DNA of 52,586 nucleotides from Reticulitermes lucifugus (lineage: Eukaryota; Arthropoda; Insecta; Blattodea; Rhinotermitidae): contig JAKCWW010001718.1 in NCBI GenBank assembly GCA_026260175.1, positions 15,021 to 67,606 of the forward strand. Reading direction: 5' to 3'. A program made the translations under genes and the position numbers. A model generated the notes under the pieces. That model made no database searches and had not been told where the DNA came from. It saw only the letters and a list, made by a program, of their open reading frames with translations. Below are positions 1 through 11,959 of this stretch, one piece after another (within the stretch, counting starts at the first letter, position 1; each line of letters begins with the position of its first letter).

Positions 1-62
1 TACGTTGGTATCTGTCACTGTTACACTGGTATCTGTCACTGTTACATTGGTATCTGTCACTG
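1..62. repeat. 21-bp tandem repeat at window edge
   Basis: Three near-identical units beginning with TGGTATCTGTCAC start at 6, 27 and 48, a period of 21 bp. The array is cut by the window edge and may extend to the left. Confidence 0.85.
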
Positions 63-2244
63 CGAAACCTCGGGTTTAATATAAGATTTGTAGTGGACGA
101 AATGACACGTGAACAGCGTTTTGTTCTGGTTTCATCAGTTTCCCCATTCCAACCATTATTTTACTTTTGCTTCACGAAAATCTGTATCCACCTCCTGTGG
201 TGTGCAATAGTTTCTACAGCACATTTTCACGTCTTCGATCTGTAATTTGCCAGTTATTTCTCTCCGACTTGGCACGTGACAGGTCATGGAGTCAGGACGT
301 TAATACTGATTTTAGTATTACAATATATATGAAGGTTCTGAGGCTGGTAGAAGCACTAATTTGCATGACAGAATGAGACTGATGGAGAGCACAGAGTTAA
401 GGATAAGAAATTGGAGTAAGAAAGAGGAAGTAATAAATAAATCGAGAACATTTTATAATTAGGAGCTTCATAATGAATCTGCTGTTTAAGAATATTATTA
501 TTAGGGTGATGAAATGAAATAGGAAAAGGTGTATGGGCCATTTAACACGTATGGGAGATAGGAGAAATGTATATAGTATTTAAGTCGAAATATGAAGGAA
601 AGATAGATCTTGTGAAACTTAGAGGTACAGGGGAAGATGACGGTAAAGTCTACTTTAAACAACAGGGTTTAAGGACTGTAGATAGTGGTAGCACCGAAAC
701 ATTGGTAATCACGAAAGGACACAGCGTGATATCATAAAAAATTTAATTCTTTATCTAAGACTAATGTTAAGTGAATTAAGAATAATGTAAAAAGATATTT
801 TGATATTTCACACAGAGTGGCTAGAGGTGTGCGCGTGCATGTATGCGCACGATTTTGTTCGTGGAATGCATTCGGTCACCTACGAAGTCAATTGTATGAA
901 TTACGATGTTGATTACTAGGGAAATTATTTTGCATTGTACTCTGAGGGGACATATTCGTTACGGTTCTGATTTTCAATCGAAAACCTTTGCGGGTAACAA
1001 GTTGTTGGCTGTTACCTGAGGGTAATGTTATTGTTTCGCTTTGCTTGGTGAGCATTAGAAGTCATAACCAGGAAACTTTAATATATGAAACAGACATTAA
1101 GTCTAAAGCATAACCTTTGAAAAAGGCGTTTTCTCAGTGCTTCGTTTCACCCAACGATGGAGCTCTGTTTCGTCGCGTTTCGCGGAACATTTCCAGTTCA
1201 GAGACACCCAGCCAACCCAAGCAAGAATTGTGTGTTATAACGAAATAACAAGTTAAAGAATTGTTCATTTTATTTAGTTCAGAACTCTTGTGTCACACGG
1301 ACGTGTTTCATACAACTGCCGATGGTCTCTTTGTTCAACATTTACCAATAAATCTAAATCTCTGGTGTGTTTTGCATAGACACGTAACATCGACTTCGAT
1401 TCATAAATGGTGCTTCATACGTGATGTGAAACTTCTGATGTGTAGAGTGGGATGTTTATAAGCGTGTACGTTAGGACATTTACCTACATTGTTCGTTGTT
1501 GGGGTCGAATGGAGAAAAACATGAAAGACTTCTTGCCAAGTAGGACTGTAACCTCAAGTTTGAATTGAAATGTAAGTGTACCACATTGCTACAGCGAAAC
1601 GGGTCCGATGGTACGAAAAAGCAGAAGTTCTAAACAATAGGAAGCAGTGCTTGATCAACTGTTGCTGCAAGAGGAGTTCAGTTTCACGCCTGTCGATAAA
1701 TAAACTAAACCTAAAAACGTTCCGTCCTTTGTGCATTTTTCAAGTTCAGGGGTTTTACAAGAACACGTGAGAATTTATGTGAAAATGCGTTAATTTTATT
1801 TTATTGCAAAATATATTGGCAAATAGTGTTGTGGTAAATATAACGAGTGTTTCCGAATGTATAGTAGGCAATATTCGGAAATTGATATTTCGATATAGGA
1901 TAAAAATTATACATTTAACAGCAAGAAAAAACTGTGATTTTTTTTAGTGTTGTGACGATGAATGTTTGGAAAACATACTATTAATAATGTAGGAAAGTAT
2001 ATTACTCTAACGTCTTTGCATTCTTAAAGTTAGAAGGTGTTAACAACTTAAGCGTTGAAGTCACTGGTAGATACGTAATGATGTGAATTATAAAATTGTG
2101 TGACGTAACACGTGTTGGCATTAGATGGATCTGAAAAGGGAAATTGTAAAGAAAAATCAAGCTAATTTGACGGTGATATGTTTTCAAGGTATAAACCTAT
2201 TTGTTAAGTAAAAACGAGTTACTGTTTCATTTAAAAAATAAAAA
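63..2244 (+). other. 5' flank of Myo15, no gene recognised
   Basis: AT-rich sequence with only short chance ORFs. It must hold the 5' UTR and, unless there is a distant noncoding exon, the promoter of the isoform starting at 2245. No TATA box or initiator could be called with confidence. An in-frame TAA at 2239-2241 lies one codon before the ATG. Confidence 0.5.
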
Positions 2245-3432
2245 ATGGTGAGCATACAGAAAGTGTACCAATGGACGCCATCGGCAGACAACGACAATTC
2301 CATTAGTTTTCTGGAATTTAGTAGTGGGTTGTTCGGTTTCAAATTTCGACGTCGCTGGAATGAACTTGAACAAAGTGTTGCAACTTCTAGAAGTAGTAAC
2401 TGCAGGTCAAGACTTGGTGTTCCTGAAACGTCAAACAGTAACAGTTACAACGTAACTTCGCCGACACCATCCGTAACTTCATCCGTAGCTGTGGACGCAC
2501 TTCGTGTGTCTGGACTTTGTAACTTGGCTGCTGGCTGTACTGGCAAGAGACGCGTCGCTTCTGTTGAAAAACACCGTAGAAAACCACGACCAAGCCGTAA
2601 ATTTGATCATGAAGACGGTAGCCGTGAGAGGACTAAGTCTTTGCCATTACCAAAACGACAGTGCATAATTCCTTCAAGAACTGAAGGTACGGAAAGTAGC
2701 GCAACATTAACACGTCAACTAACGCCTTCAGCTCAATGTTCACGCAGCGTTCTTCGTAAAGAAAAGGTTAGGAAATCTAGAGGCACGAAACCCGGTCTTC
2801 AAATAATAAAAAGTGGCACTGATGGTATTAAGCATCTGCAAAAACCCATAGTTATCCATAGAAGGGCAGCATCCATGGAATCAATTCAAAAAGTATTTGA
2901 TTTTTACGACGACGAAGATACAAGTAATGAGGATGACGAACACCAACATCAGGAATTAGAAAGACCCACTTTTCAACTGATTGACATTGTAGAACCGTCC
3001 GAAGTCTTTCCAGAACACTGCGATTATTGCAACGGAACACAGCACGAGATGGAGAACAGAAAACCTTTGTTGATCAGAAATATATCACCATCCTTGAGTG
3101 TGCCACTGGAACATGATCAATCAAAAGAATGTAATTGTGAGGCAGCAAACAAATCGAGACATAAACTGAGATCTCCAGAGCTGGTAAAACTAGCAACGAT
3201 GAGAGGCAGACAAAGCAATTCCACATTAAGACAAGCCAAAGAGGAGGATGGTAGGAAGAGTTCACCATCCTTCGGGGATCAGCCAGGTCTGTCGGCAAGA
3301 CATCCGTCAGTATCAGTCTTGTCATGCACCAGTAGATCAGAATTCTGCAGCTATCTTCTGGGCCCTGAGGAATTCCCTGGACTGCCTTCAGATATCCTCA
3401 GATCCTGTGTCTGCGATGAACCACTGAAATCG
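2245..3432 (+). CDS. Myo15: Myo15 coding exon 1A: N-terminal extension, isoform A
   Basis: First coding exon, 396 codons, ending in phase 0 at a clear GTAAGT donor (3433); without splicing the frame stops at 3534. The ATG is preceded by an in-frame TAA one codon away and sits in an A-rich insect-type context (AAAAATGG). The protein has no recognised domain. It is rich in Ser, Arg and Lys, has an acidic patch at about residues 216-236 and a Cys pair CDYC, and looks largely disordered. The first residues (MVSIQKVYQW) are echoed at residue 211 (MESIQKVFDF), just after a basophilic kinase-type site RRAAS. Long non-motor N-terminal extensions are known in vertebrate MYO15A, but no residue-level similarity is claimed. 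Joining to the next exon is inferred from matching phase and strand. Confidence 0.82.
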
Positions 3433-5403
3433 GTAAGTTCTTGTAACAAATCAGACATATGTTTGCGTGTGTGCATCTCTAATTTATTGAAAGATGTTGC
3501 TTATTCAGCTGAATGTTTGGCGAAGGTTAAATGAGTCTTATGTTAGAGTGTTTCCATCTGCAGAGATTTTATAACGTTTGTTGTTTATTTAACGACAGTC
3601 TTAATAATACAAGCTAGAGGGCGTCGAATAAAAGGATGATATTGAAGAATGAACTGAAAAAAATGTGGGAGGAATTGAGCCTAGCTTACTTGAAGTATTG
3701 TCCTTGCATTTTCGTGAAAGACTGAGGAAACTCACGGAGAATTTTTAGGATAGTGGATGGTTTTTTCGTTTCGAACTGATGACCTCCAAAACACAAGTAA
3801 GAAACCTAGTCTCTTGCGTAGTGGATGGTGTTGGAAGATAATTACATCTGCGAATTGTGAGTAGGTAGACATTTACAATGATGCAGTCGTTGGCTCTTTC
3901 AATGTCCATAGTTAGATTGAAGTAAACTAACGACCCAGCCGGTACTCTATCCGAGATTTGAACTAGACACTTACCAACCTATTAAAGCTCTTAGAGTGTT
4001 ACCTGTACAGTATCCTGCTCGAATGATAGTAGCAGTATGTAAGAATAAGTTTGAATTTTCATAGACTCATTCAGGTATGAGGGGAGTGTGAAATAATTTA
4101 TTGAACTTCTGAAGGATGCAGGTGACTCATTTAATGAACTAGACGAATGAAAACAATTATTATAAAGATTAATAGAACAATTTAAAACAAAAAGAACAAT
4201 AGTGAAATTTATGAAAAAGATAATAAAGACTGAAATAGGTTATGTCATAATACTTGAAACGATATTTGGTTTATAAGATTGTAGGGAGGTTCTTTCTTTA
4301 AATATTGAAAATGAAGGTGGTAGATTAAGGTAAAATACGTGGGAAGATATTTCTTGTAGAACTAGACACAAAGGCTACACACTGCGAAACCCCAGTGTTA
4401 AGCAGACAGAGCCTTCTGTACAATTTCACTCAACTGATAAATTTCTGATTCGATTGTACCTACTCGATGGAAGAAGATAAACCTGGAACCAATCCTCATC
4501 TGCCCGAAACGCCACGGTCCTCCACTCTGCATTTGAAAACAGGAGTAAGCTATTCGCCGTAACGCTCAGTTGACGTTCGCGGAAATAAATATAATTATCA
4601 TCGACGTAAGAATCTTGGGGCTTTCATGTGGGTCTGTGTTATTGTATTTGTGTGGGTATACACCATGTCGACCTGAACCTGAGAAGGCAGACTGAAAATT
4701 CCACAGAAATAATGACCAATTTTTACTTTGTCCTACGATTTCAACATGGTTCTATATACAGAGCAATACAATGAGTTATATTGCTGTAAGTTGATGTAAA
4801 TTTCAGTTGAACAAGCCTTGTTAAATAAACCAAAAACCGTTATAGGCCTATCAGTAATATACACCTAGAATGAGGCACAGTTTGAAGCTCACGGAAATTA
4901 CTAGTTGCTGACTTAAGTGCAAAATAATTTAAAGAAACTGATGGTCAAAGTAAGTACAATATAAATCTTCGCTCTTTTGGGATGTTACGTGGCATGTGTT
5001 AGTAGATTTGTTACGTAAGTTTCGGGACAAAATATGGGTCCCTTCTTCAAGGGACGAGGAGTCCAAGAAGAAATCTCGCAACTGCAATCTAGTTACTCAA
5101 ACTCAAACACGATTTCACCTCTCGAATATTCTAATTTCTTGTGTTTCATCGGTAACACTGAACTAACTCAGAACTCTACCGTCAGACACCTGCTTCGCGA
5201 ATCAAAGGTTTCGAGTGATAACGGCATAACCGTGTTGTTTCTAACAGTAATACTTATTTATTCAATAAGACGTGATGCTGAAGCGAAAATAATGTTTACT
5301 GAATCTCCGTTTTTAAAACTCGTAATTGTCCTTCAAACTTCTGGTGAACCAATATTATATAATTTCAATAAACAATTTACAGTTACATTATCTACTTTGC
5401 AAG

Positions 5404-5560
5404 CAGGTCAAATAAAATAACAGGATGGGACATGTTACGTACATGGGCGTGATAAGAAATGTACACAAAATATTTATTGCGAAACCCGAAGGGAAGAGAT
5501 CACTTGGATAGAGAGGGATGGATATGATGATAATATTAAAACGTTTCGTACAGGAATAGT
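5404..5560 (+). mobile_element. Non-LTR retrotransposon ORF2 C-terminal relic
   Basis: Forward reading across frames gives fragments like AGHVTYMG and KPEGKRSLG. These match the recurrent C-terminal tail of insect non-LTR retrotransposon ORF2 proteins (pattern WAGHVARMG...GKPEGKRPLGRPRRRW). Frameshifts and stops make it non-functional. Confidence 0.65.
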
Positions 5561-6234
5561 GTTCAAGACTGTGAAATGGATTCAACTGGAGTCTTTTTAT
5601 TTTTCATGTTTCGTCATATACGCATTAAATCTTACTGTGTTATTATGAGTTTTCGGAGCCTTTTTCTAGGCTTTCATTCACAAATACCTATTTTTTATAG
5701 TCAAATCGGAAAAGGAGATCAGTAATGTCTTGCTATTTTGAAAGGTAGAAACGGGTTTCTGCCTACAGCTAGAAACAGCAATTCATATTCCTTAATTAGT
5801 TTCGCACCAACACAGGTAGCTGCCGTCAAGCGGAACTAACCGTTTATTGTTCTGTACACAAGTTGATTGTTTAGAACTCTTCTGTTTCGTTTGTCCTCCT
5901 TTTTTTTATATTCTTGTGGTAGGGTCAGACTACATTTCTGTGCAACTGGAGCCTCGAAATGGCCCGTTGTCCATCCTCGAAATGTATATGAATTACTGAG
6001 GAAACGATAACTAACATGAGAAAACCTAAATATTCGCAAGAAAACCTGTTTTATTGCCATTTTATTGACCACAAAGCCCAAATCTCTGGGACTGAACCTG
6101 ATTGTGACGTGAAGTCGACGATTAAACGCCCGAGCTAGGGCACGACCTTTGTCTTGTCCCTTACTGCGCTAATGTTTGTGTGTCTTATTGTCTTAATATG
6201 TCTTATTGTCTTAATACGTCTTAAACGTTCTTGA

Positions 6235-6512
6235 AGTAAAAGTAAACACGTCCTCGTGAGCTCTATGAATGCATGCGGGGGAGTGGAGGTAGAACGCAAA
6301 TATTTCTTAAACTCGTGGGTAGATGAGGGTGAGTGGGTAGGTTTACGAAACGGCTGCTTTACCCCCCGGTGAAAGAGTCCCTGGTGCCCACTGAATAGGA
6401 GGATGGTTAGGCCCCAGACTAGGTGTGGATGACGGTTTGGATAATGGAAAATGTTTTGCCCGTAATGGGAATTGTAGCAGTTATCCTAATCACTGTAGTG
6501 ACTAGACTGTTT
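6235..6512 (-). mobile_element. SINE-A copy 1 (tRNA-derived), diverged
   Basis: Shares the family's ordered landmarks read on the plus strand: a start like AGTAAAAGTAAA, GGGGGAGTGGAGGTAGA, GCTGCTTTACCCCCCGG, then CCACTGAATAGGAGGATGG, and a tRNA-like end GTGACTAGAC. The pol III promoter half lies at the right, so the element reads on the minus strand. It is strongly diverged. Confidence 0.7.
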
Positions 6513-7044
6513 GGGCATTATATAAACCTGCATGGAACCGTTAAATATATCATTGGCCCAGTGGTAAGAGAATCTATGATGAACAAATTTATAGCGTGGA
6601 AGTAGAAAAATTATTAAACCAATTATAACTTACTTTTCACTAACGTATTTCTGAGGTGTACCTATTCTAGGATTTACTCTAAAATTCACTAGTGTTTAAA
6701 AAGTAACCGAAAATTCAGGAAATGCAATGTTCTCTGAACACGGCCTCCTCTTTGACTTTTAATTCAGGGCCTTTTTGCTTAATATTGACAATGAAAATTC
6801 AAAATTGTTGGAGCATACAAATTATAATTCTGTATTGCAGTGTAAGTAATTTAATGCGTAGAGTACCCCAGAAGAATTTTTCTATGCTATTTTGTGTTTT
6901 ATCCTTCAACTCTAAGACTCTTTTCACGAGCAAATGGAACTTATATTAAAGGAAAAATCCAATAAAATGCTACATCCTGAGCATAGATTTGTGTGGTCCT
7001 AAAATTTGAGCACTTCGGAAAATATATTAGAAATTACTGGGAAG

Positions 7045-7405
7045 TTTTCAAATGTGGTGGTGGAGAAGGATAGAGAAGCTCAGTTGGACCGATCGTGTGA
7101 AAAATGAAGAAGTATTACATAGAGTCAAGGAGGAAAGGAACATCCTACATACAATAAAAAGAAGGAGGCTAACTGGATTGGTCACATCTTGGGTAGTAAC
7201 TGCCTTCTGAAACAAGTTATTGAACGAAAGATTTAAGAAAGATTAGAAGTGGTGGGGAGAAGAGGAAGAAGACTTAAGCAGCTGCTGGAGGACTTTAAGA
7301 AAAGGAGAGGGTATTGGAAGTTGAAAGCGGAAGCACTAGATCGCACCCTGTGGAGAACTTGCTTTGGAAGAAGCTATGGACATGTCGTAAGACAGACTGC
7401 GCAAT
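7045..7405 (+). mobile_element. Non-LTR retrotransposon ORF2 3'-end relic
   Basis: Translating in shifting forward frames gives WWRRIEKLSWTDRVKNEE, then a segment like RRRLTGLVTSWV, then RGRRLKQLLEDFKKRRGYW and ALDRTLWRTCFGRSYGHVV. This is the typical ORF2 C-terminus of an insect non-LTR element. A second copy lies at 22130-22412 in the same orientation. Decayed by stops and frameshifts. Confidence 0.8.
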
Positions 7406-7628
7406 GATGACTTCTTGATTTATAGCTTGTTGAGAGCAGACAATAACACCAGCAAGCCAAAATTACAGTACAGAAATATCGTCAAAATTACCTTGTTGTA
7501 GGTGTTCAAAATATTCGTCACTAGTGCTCAGATCTACAACCCTCAGCAATAGACGTGAAATTTGGTAACATCATGCTGTGACTGCCCGTAGTTATAATAA
7601 TTTTTTATTATTTTTTTTCCTTCTGCAG

Positions 7629-7739
7629 GGTGACCTAGTGTGGTTCGACCCAGGTGTGGGTCATGTCCTTCCGGGAGAAGTATTGGAATTTCATCGAGCT
7701 GCTCAAGTACTGACAGTGCAGGCAGTCATCGGCGGTAAG
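7629..7739 (+). CDS. Myo15: Myo15 exon 2: start of N-terminal SH3-like region
   Basis: 37 codons, phase 0 at both ends, acceptor TTCTGCAG and donor GTGAGT at 7740. The peptide begins GDLVWFDPGVGHVLPGEV, matching the 'G-D-x-V-W' start of the small beta-barrel that precedes many myosin motors. A competing donor GTAAGG at 7735 would break the frame with the next exon, so 7740 is preferred. Only the isoform starting at 2245 can include it, because it lies upstream of exon 1B. Confidence 0.88.
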
Positions 7740-8180
7740 GTGAGTCCACATTTGAACTGAATCACAGTAAATTTTCTTGTTCACGAACTTGAAGGCCATT
7801 GCACGAAAAACAAATCTCCCCAAATTTGGAGAAATGTTTATACTAGCCATTCATAGCGTGTTTACCCCGATTTGCTACAGAGCGAAATATAATTGGCAAA
7901 CTGCGTTTGTGTATTCGTATCATGTAAATCCTTTTGCAACATTTTTACCTTTTTAGCAGGTAAATTTGCTGGAATTAGAAAATGATTGTAGGGTTTATTG
8001 CCCGCAGTCCGTTGGTCTGGAATTTGCTTATGAATCGTGAGCGCGCTGACCGACTGTGCTGAGTTGTCCTTCAATACCTTAGCCTTCGCAGCGCTTTCTT
8101 AAATATGTACTGAACACCATATGTAGATCCACTGCATTTATTGTGTTAAGTATGCACTTCTTCATTCGTATACGCCTTCA

Positions 8181-8216
8181 CTCTCTCTCACACACACGCG
8201 CGCGCGCGCACGCGCA
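8181..8216. repeat. CA/CG dinucleotide microsatellite
   Basis: CTCTCTCTCACACACACGCG followed by alternating CG and CA steps. Alternating purine-pyrimidine with CG steps, a sequence type able to adopt Z-DNA. Confidence 0.85.
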
Positions 8217-8392
8217 CTTCTCTGTTATGACCTACATTTCCTGAAATGCTTGTCACTGAAAATAAGTCGCTTATAAATTTCTCAGCTCTGTGTAATTTAT
8301 AAGGTCCTTTAATAATAATGCACATGTCTTTCCTGTTTTTTGAACTGCGATTCTAGGATAACTAAATCTATGAGTCTTATGTGTGCTGGAAG

Positions 8393-8530
8393 TCTGTAGC
8401 TAGAATGGAGGGACAAGAAATGTATACAGAATTTTGGAATGGAAATTTATTGAGAAACTGAAAGATTGGGAAGGAGGTGGAAGAAGTATGATAAGACCTG
8501 TCTCAGGCAGATAGTTGTGAGGCTCAGAGG
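8393..8530 (+). mobile_element. Possible non-LTR ORF2 tail relic
   Basis: Forward frames give a fragment near RDKKCIQNFG followed by W.RRWKKYDKTCLRQ, loosely resembling the tail seen better preserved at 31880-32170 and 37020-37250. Very decayed, so tentative. Confidence 0.35.
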
Positions 8531-8590
8531 GGCCTGAACTATTTCAGGATTGTATTTAAATTTTGAGGATCTGATTTGGCAGTGTTTTTA

Positions 8591-8772
8591 GATCGTGTGC
8601 CCAAATCCCGGACACCAGCTCGCCGGGACTCTTAAATTTTCTACGGAGGCGCGTAATATTTTTGGTTTCTCGGTATGGAACTTGCCTTATGTTACTCTCT
8701 GGCGCCTAGAATTTTGAGTTTGTTGCTGGATGTGTGTAAAATTTGCTCAACTCTGAGTTACATCATATTTAA
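8591..8772. repeat. Dispersed repeat D, copy 1
   Basis: Similar along about 180 bp to 16102-16290 in the same orientation. Shared blocks include GCACAAATTCCGG-like, TAAATTTT..TACGG, GGTATGGAACTTGC, and CTAGAATTTTGAGT. Family unknown; an interspersed transposon fragment is likely. Confidence 0.7.
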
Positions 8773-9039
8773 AGATGATGCAATCCAGAAAGTGCTTGTA
8801 ATTATGTATCGTGAACAAATCGTAGCCAAGAAAGTATTCACACTCACCAACTATCTTTTTTATTTAATTTTGAAGAGTATTGCTGTCCACCTGTTTTTGG
8901 TCTGCCTTATGAGATATAAACTTTAAAGTCATAGATATATAAAGCAACGCCAGCTTGCAAACTTGAAAGTCTCTCACGATTTTCATAACTGACGTAAGAC
9001 GGAGGGCGCTCTAACACATTGATTAACGTCGTACTGCTG

Positions 9040-9170
9040 GCAGAACTAAGTATACACCTTTTCAGACTCGAGGTTCTCACGGCCGTAAATATGACTAGCG
9101 TCGTCTGGGATATGACGCCGTGTAGTTCGGTAGATAGGTTCCAAGCCGCTGGTGTCGCACTCCATATGAT
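9040..9170 (+). mobile_element. Dispersed repeat E ('EVLTAV' element), copy 1
   Basis: Contains CGAGGTTCTCACGGCCGT, translating to LEVLTAVNMTSVVWDMTPCS. That peptide recurs in spurious insect gene models and marks an interspersed element. A second copy is at 13490-13630 on the opposite strand. Confidence 0.65.
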
Positions 9171-9239
9171 CCTGATGCATTATAGTATAAGTTTCAATTG
9201 AAGATGCGTTTCCTTCGATGTAATTTAATTCAATCGGAA

Positions 9240-9600
9240 AACAATTAACATTTTGTTAAAGACAATCGTAATTTAACAATTAGCAATAAGTTTCGGCTCT
9301 ATTTCAGTCGTCCTCAGGCTAGAAATTGATGTGCTTTTTAAATTTGACTTTGTGTTCACCGTGCAACATTGTAATTTGCATTGTGCTTTTTAAAGTTTAT
9401 ACAAAAAGCAACGGCCCTCTTTTTCTTAAAAGGGCGTTTTCAGTTCTTCACAATTTTAAAAGTTTTATTTCACTGCAAGTTAATTCTTATAGCTACTGCT
9501 TGATATACAAGATTAAAGAACATTAGGTTTTAGAGTGGTGATTGAAGATGTCACATCTAAAGCCGAAACATGTCGCTAAAATTTAAATTATAAATAACGT
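9240..9600. mobile_element. Possible foldback element with outward hammerhead-like motifs
   Basis: At the left, minus strand, CCTGAGGACGAC precedes GCCGAAAC (about 9290-9325). At the right, plus strand, TTGAAGATG precedes GCCGAAACATGTCG (about 9544-9573). The two arms are only weakly similar, so the boundaries are approximate. Compare the much clearer element at 26587-26960. Confidence 0.45.
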
Positions 9601-9670
9601 GTGATGATGAAGCATCGAACAACTTTACTCTTTACGTAATTTAACGACACTATATCAGGTACAATTTTAG

Positions 9671-9957
9671 AGTAAAGGTAAATTTGTCCCGTAAATACCA
9701 CGTCGGCATCGAGGGGGGGGGGAGAGGGAAGTAGATGTATAGCTCCACTCAGTCTCAACATCTGCCGTAGATGGAGGTGAGTGGTCACCGGCACACACGG
9801 GCCACTTTACTTCGGCAGCCATTACCGTGGAGGCTGAATAGGCCACAGAATACGGACGTATTTGAAGATGGGAAAACTTTCTCCGACTGGGATTCGAAAT
9901 CCATTCCGTCCATCCCATAGCCCAGTCGCTATACCAATTACACTCTCCCATCCCCAT
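9671..9957 (-). mobile_element. SINE-A copy 2
   Basis: Starts AGTAAAGGTAAATTTGTCCC, then GTAGATGTATAGCTCCACTC, AGATGGAGGTGAGTGGTCA, and ends with GGGATTCGAA and CCCAGTCGCTATACC. Reverse-complemented, these last give a B box TTCGAATCCC and a tRNA-like head, so the element reads on the minus strand. It contains a nine- to ten-base G run at about 9712-9722. Confidence 0.85.
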
Positions 9958-10912
9958 ATATATACAGCCTCGACAGATAACGCATTCTTTATTCGCTTAC
10001 GGAAGAGGTTCCAGTCGTCATCGGGGTGTGGACCCCAGTTTAACCTATGTAAATTCGACTTGGACAGCGAGCATGCCCGAAGGCCCAAGGACACGTCTCA
10101 GTGTGGAATGCAAACAGCTGATGAACGGGGCACGCCCTGTCTGTGTTTGTTCCCGTATTTCCATGGCGACTTTCTGTGCGCTTTTCACTATATTGGGACG
10201 AGTGACAAGGCAGAGATTACTAACAAGATATGAGTGTTATGGCGCCAGGAGCATCTCCGGAGACCGGACTTAAATTATTTTCAATACGCTTATATTCTTA
10301 GTGAGAGGACTGTCAAAATTTGTAAATTGTGCCAAATATTATTAGGTGATGCACTCACGAATCAGATGATTGGGACAGGTATTATGCTTGGGGATGGGAA
10401 CTTACGGTTAGGTTATTATAACCGTTTAACGCAGAGTGGTTACTATTTGTACTACAAGGTACCGCGTTAAAAATTTGCATTCTGCCTACATAATGCATTG
10501 ACATGTTCCGTGTAATTCTCTCAACAAACAGCGATTATTTCTCTACACAGCATTAAATTCTTGGTTTTTGTAACAGACGATATGTGTTTACTGCGCGGTA
10601 CGAAATTAATCTTTAAACATTATTTGGGTTACCTTTCCCTCGTTTACAATGTTAATTAACACTAATACTTAGTATTTAGGGACCGGCCCTACCTTGACTG
10701 AAAGGTTTCTTGTCTTTCCTCAGCCCTCAACGCAAACGTCAGTAAGCTTAACAGAATTCTCGTCAAAAAATTCTCCACCTTGATTTAACCCTCCCACTCT
10801 TGCACATCGTAACCCCTCAAATCCTTCAAGGCAATTGCCATTTCAGCGTGCATGCACGATATGAACTTGGAAAGTCCCGGAAATACAGCACATGTGATGA
10901 CGACGACGGCGA

Positions 10913-11042
10913 TGATGATGATTTTTTATGAACGTGCTGACTCGACAGCCAAGTGGCCAGTAACAGAAAGCGCACAATGTACATACATAAATAACAATAA
11001 ACAGGACACATATGAAACAAAGAAAGACAGAACAAGGAGTAC
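10913..11042 (-). mobile_element. SINE-A 3' extension module with ATC microsatellite tail, copy 1
   Basis: Matches 11795-11925: GTGCTGACTCGACAGCCAAG, GGCCAGTAACAGA, AACAATAAACAGGACACA. On the minus strand it follows a SINE-A (11073-11352) and ends in ATAAA plus an ATC-type simple repeat, like a LINE-derived SINE tail. Confidence 0.7.
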
Positions 11043-11072
11043 TTAAATATTTTCTCAGCATACATTAAGATA

Positions 11073-11352
11073 CAAAGGTAAAGTTCACCCTATAACCTGC
11101 CGTGAAGACAAAGAAGGGGAGTAGATGTATAGCTCTACTCTTTCTTTAACCTCGGCGCTAAATGGTGGGGGTGATTAACGCTACGCCCTGGCCACTTTAA
11201 CCCTGGAATGATCCGGTATCCATTGTATAGGAAATTGGGTGGGCCCCGGGGCCGGTCTGGACGAGTGCGGAAAATCTTGACCCCACCGAGATTCGATCCA
11301 TGGACCGTCCAGCCCGTAGCAAGTTGTATTCCCACTAAGATATTCCAGCCCA
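11073..11352 (-). mobile_element. SINE-A copy 3
   Basis: Full-length-like: AAAGGTAAAGTTCACCC, GTAGATGTATAGCTCTACTC, TAACCTCGGCGCTAAATGG, GGGCCCCGGGGCCGGTCTGG, and GAGATTCGATCCATGGACC (reverse complement of a B-box region) near the right end. Followed on the minus strand by the module at 10913-11042. Confidence 0.85.
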
Positions 11353-11773
11353 CTACATCAAGATACAAAACTGAAGATATATTAAATATGACTGAGTGTG
11401 ATAATTTGACTTCTGAATATGTAAACATTAGCTGCAGGCTGAATTTTCCGCAGTGGCACACCTGGCCGAGGGACGGTTTTTGAAGGATGGACTGACATGA
11501 AACACACAAATGTCTTGGAGTTTCCGAGTGGGAAATCGAAGACCAATGATGTATATGAAGATGGACAGGATTTAAAGTCCAAGATGGACATTAATAACAA
11601 GAATCGCGTCAAGTTCGTGTCTTCTCTCAAGCAAAGTGCGTAAATTAAGATGTTGAAGAACATTAGCATAATTATAGTCATTATTGTCAGGGGAAGAGAA
11701 TTGATTATAGCAAAGAGCGACAAACTTCCCCTGAATGCGTTCAAGTTTTTAGCATCTGTAAGAGATAATAATA

Positions 11774-11797
11774 ATTCAATTCAATTCAATTCAATTC
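11774..11797. repeat. (AATTC)n pentanucleotide repeat
   Basis: About five CAATT units. It sits exactly where the minus-strand element at 11795-11925 ends after AATAAA, so it is probably that retroelement's 3' tail. Confidence 0.85.
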
Positions 11798-11925
11798 TAG
11801 TTTATTAATGTGCCGAGTCAACAGCCAGATGGCCAATTACAGACACAGCACAACATACAAACACAAATAACAACGGACAATGAACAGGACACAAATGAAA
11901 CACAAACAAACCAAAAAAATTATAT
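11795..11925 (-). mobile_element. SINE-A 3' extension module, copy 2
   Basis: Contains TTATTAATGTGCCGAGTCAA, CAGCCAGATGGCCAATTACA and GAACAGGACACAAATGAAAC. Same module as 10913-11042, and also placed about 40 bp 3' (minus strand) of a SINE-A at 11960-12145. Confidence 0.7.
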
Positions 11926-11959
11926 ATTAAAAATTATTAAAAATAATAATAACAATAAG

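Larger units (their letters stand above)
3433..7628 (+). other. Intron after exon 1A
   Basis: About 4.2 kb, GT-AG. It contains non-LTR tail relics near 5404-5560 and 7045-7405 and a SINE-A copy at 6235-6512. The rest (3433-5400, 5560-6230, 6515-7040) holds no feature I can recognise. The 128-codon frame at 5034-5420 shows no protein family signature. Confidence 0.7.

Noticed and set aside
5034-5420. 128-codon plus-strand ORF
   Set aside because: No family signature, no splice-site logic, and its end overlaps a retroelement tail. Taken as chance.
7735-7740. Donor GTAAGG at 7735 for exon 2
   Set aside because: It gives phase 1, incompatible with either acceptor at 35958/35964; GTGAGT at 7740 keeps phase 0.
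9862-10233. 123-codon plus-strand ORF
   Set aside because: It starts inside a SINE-A copy, so most of its N-terminus is SINE antisense sequence.
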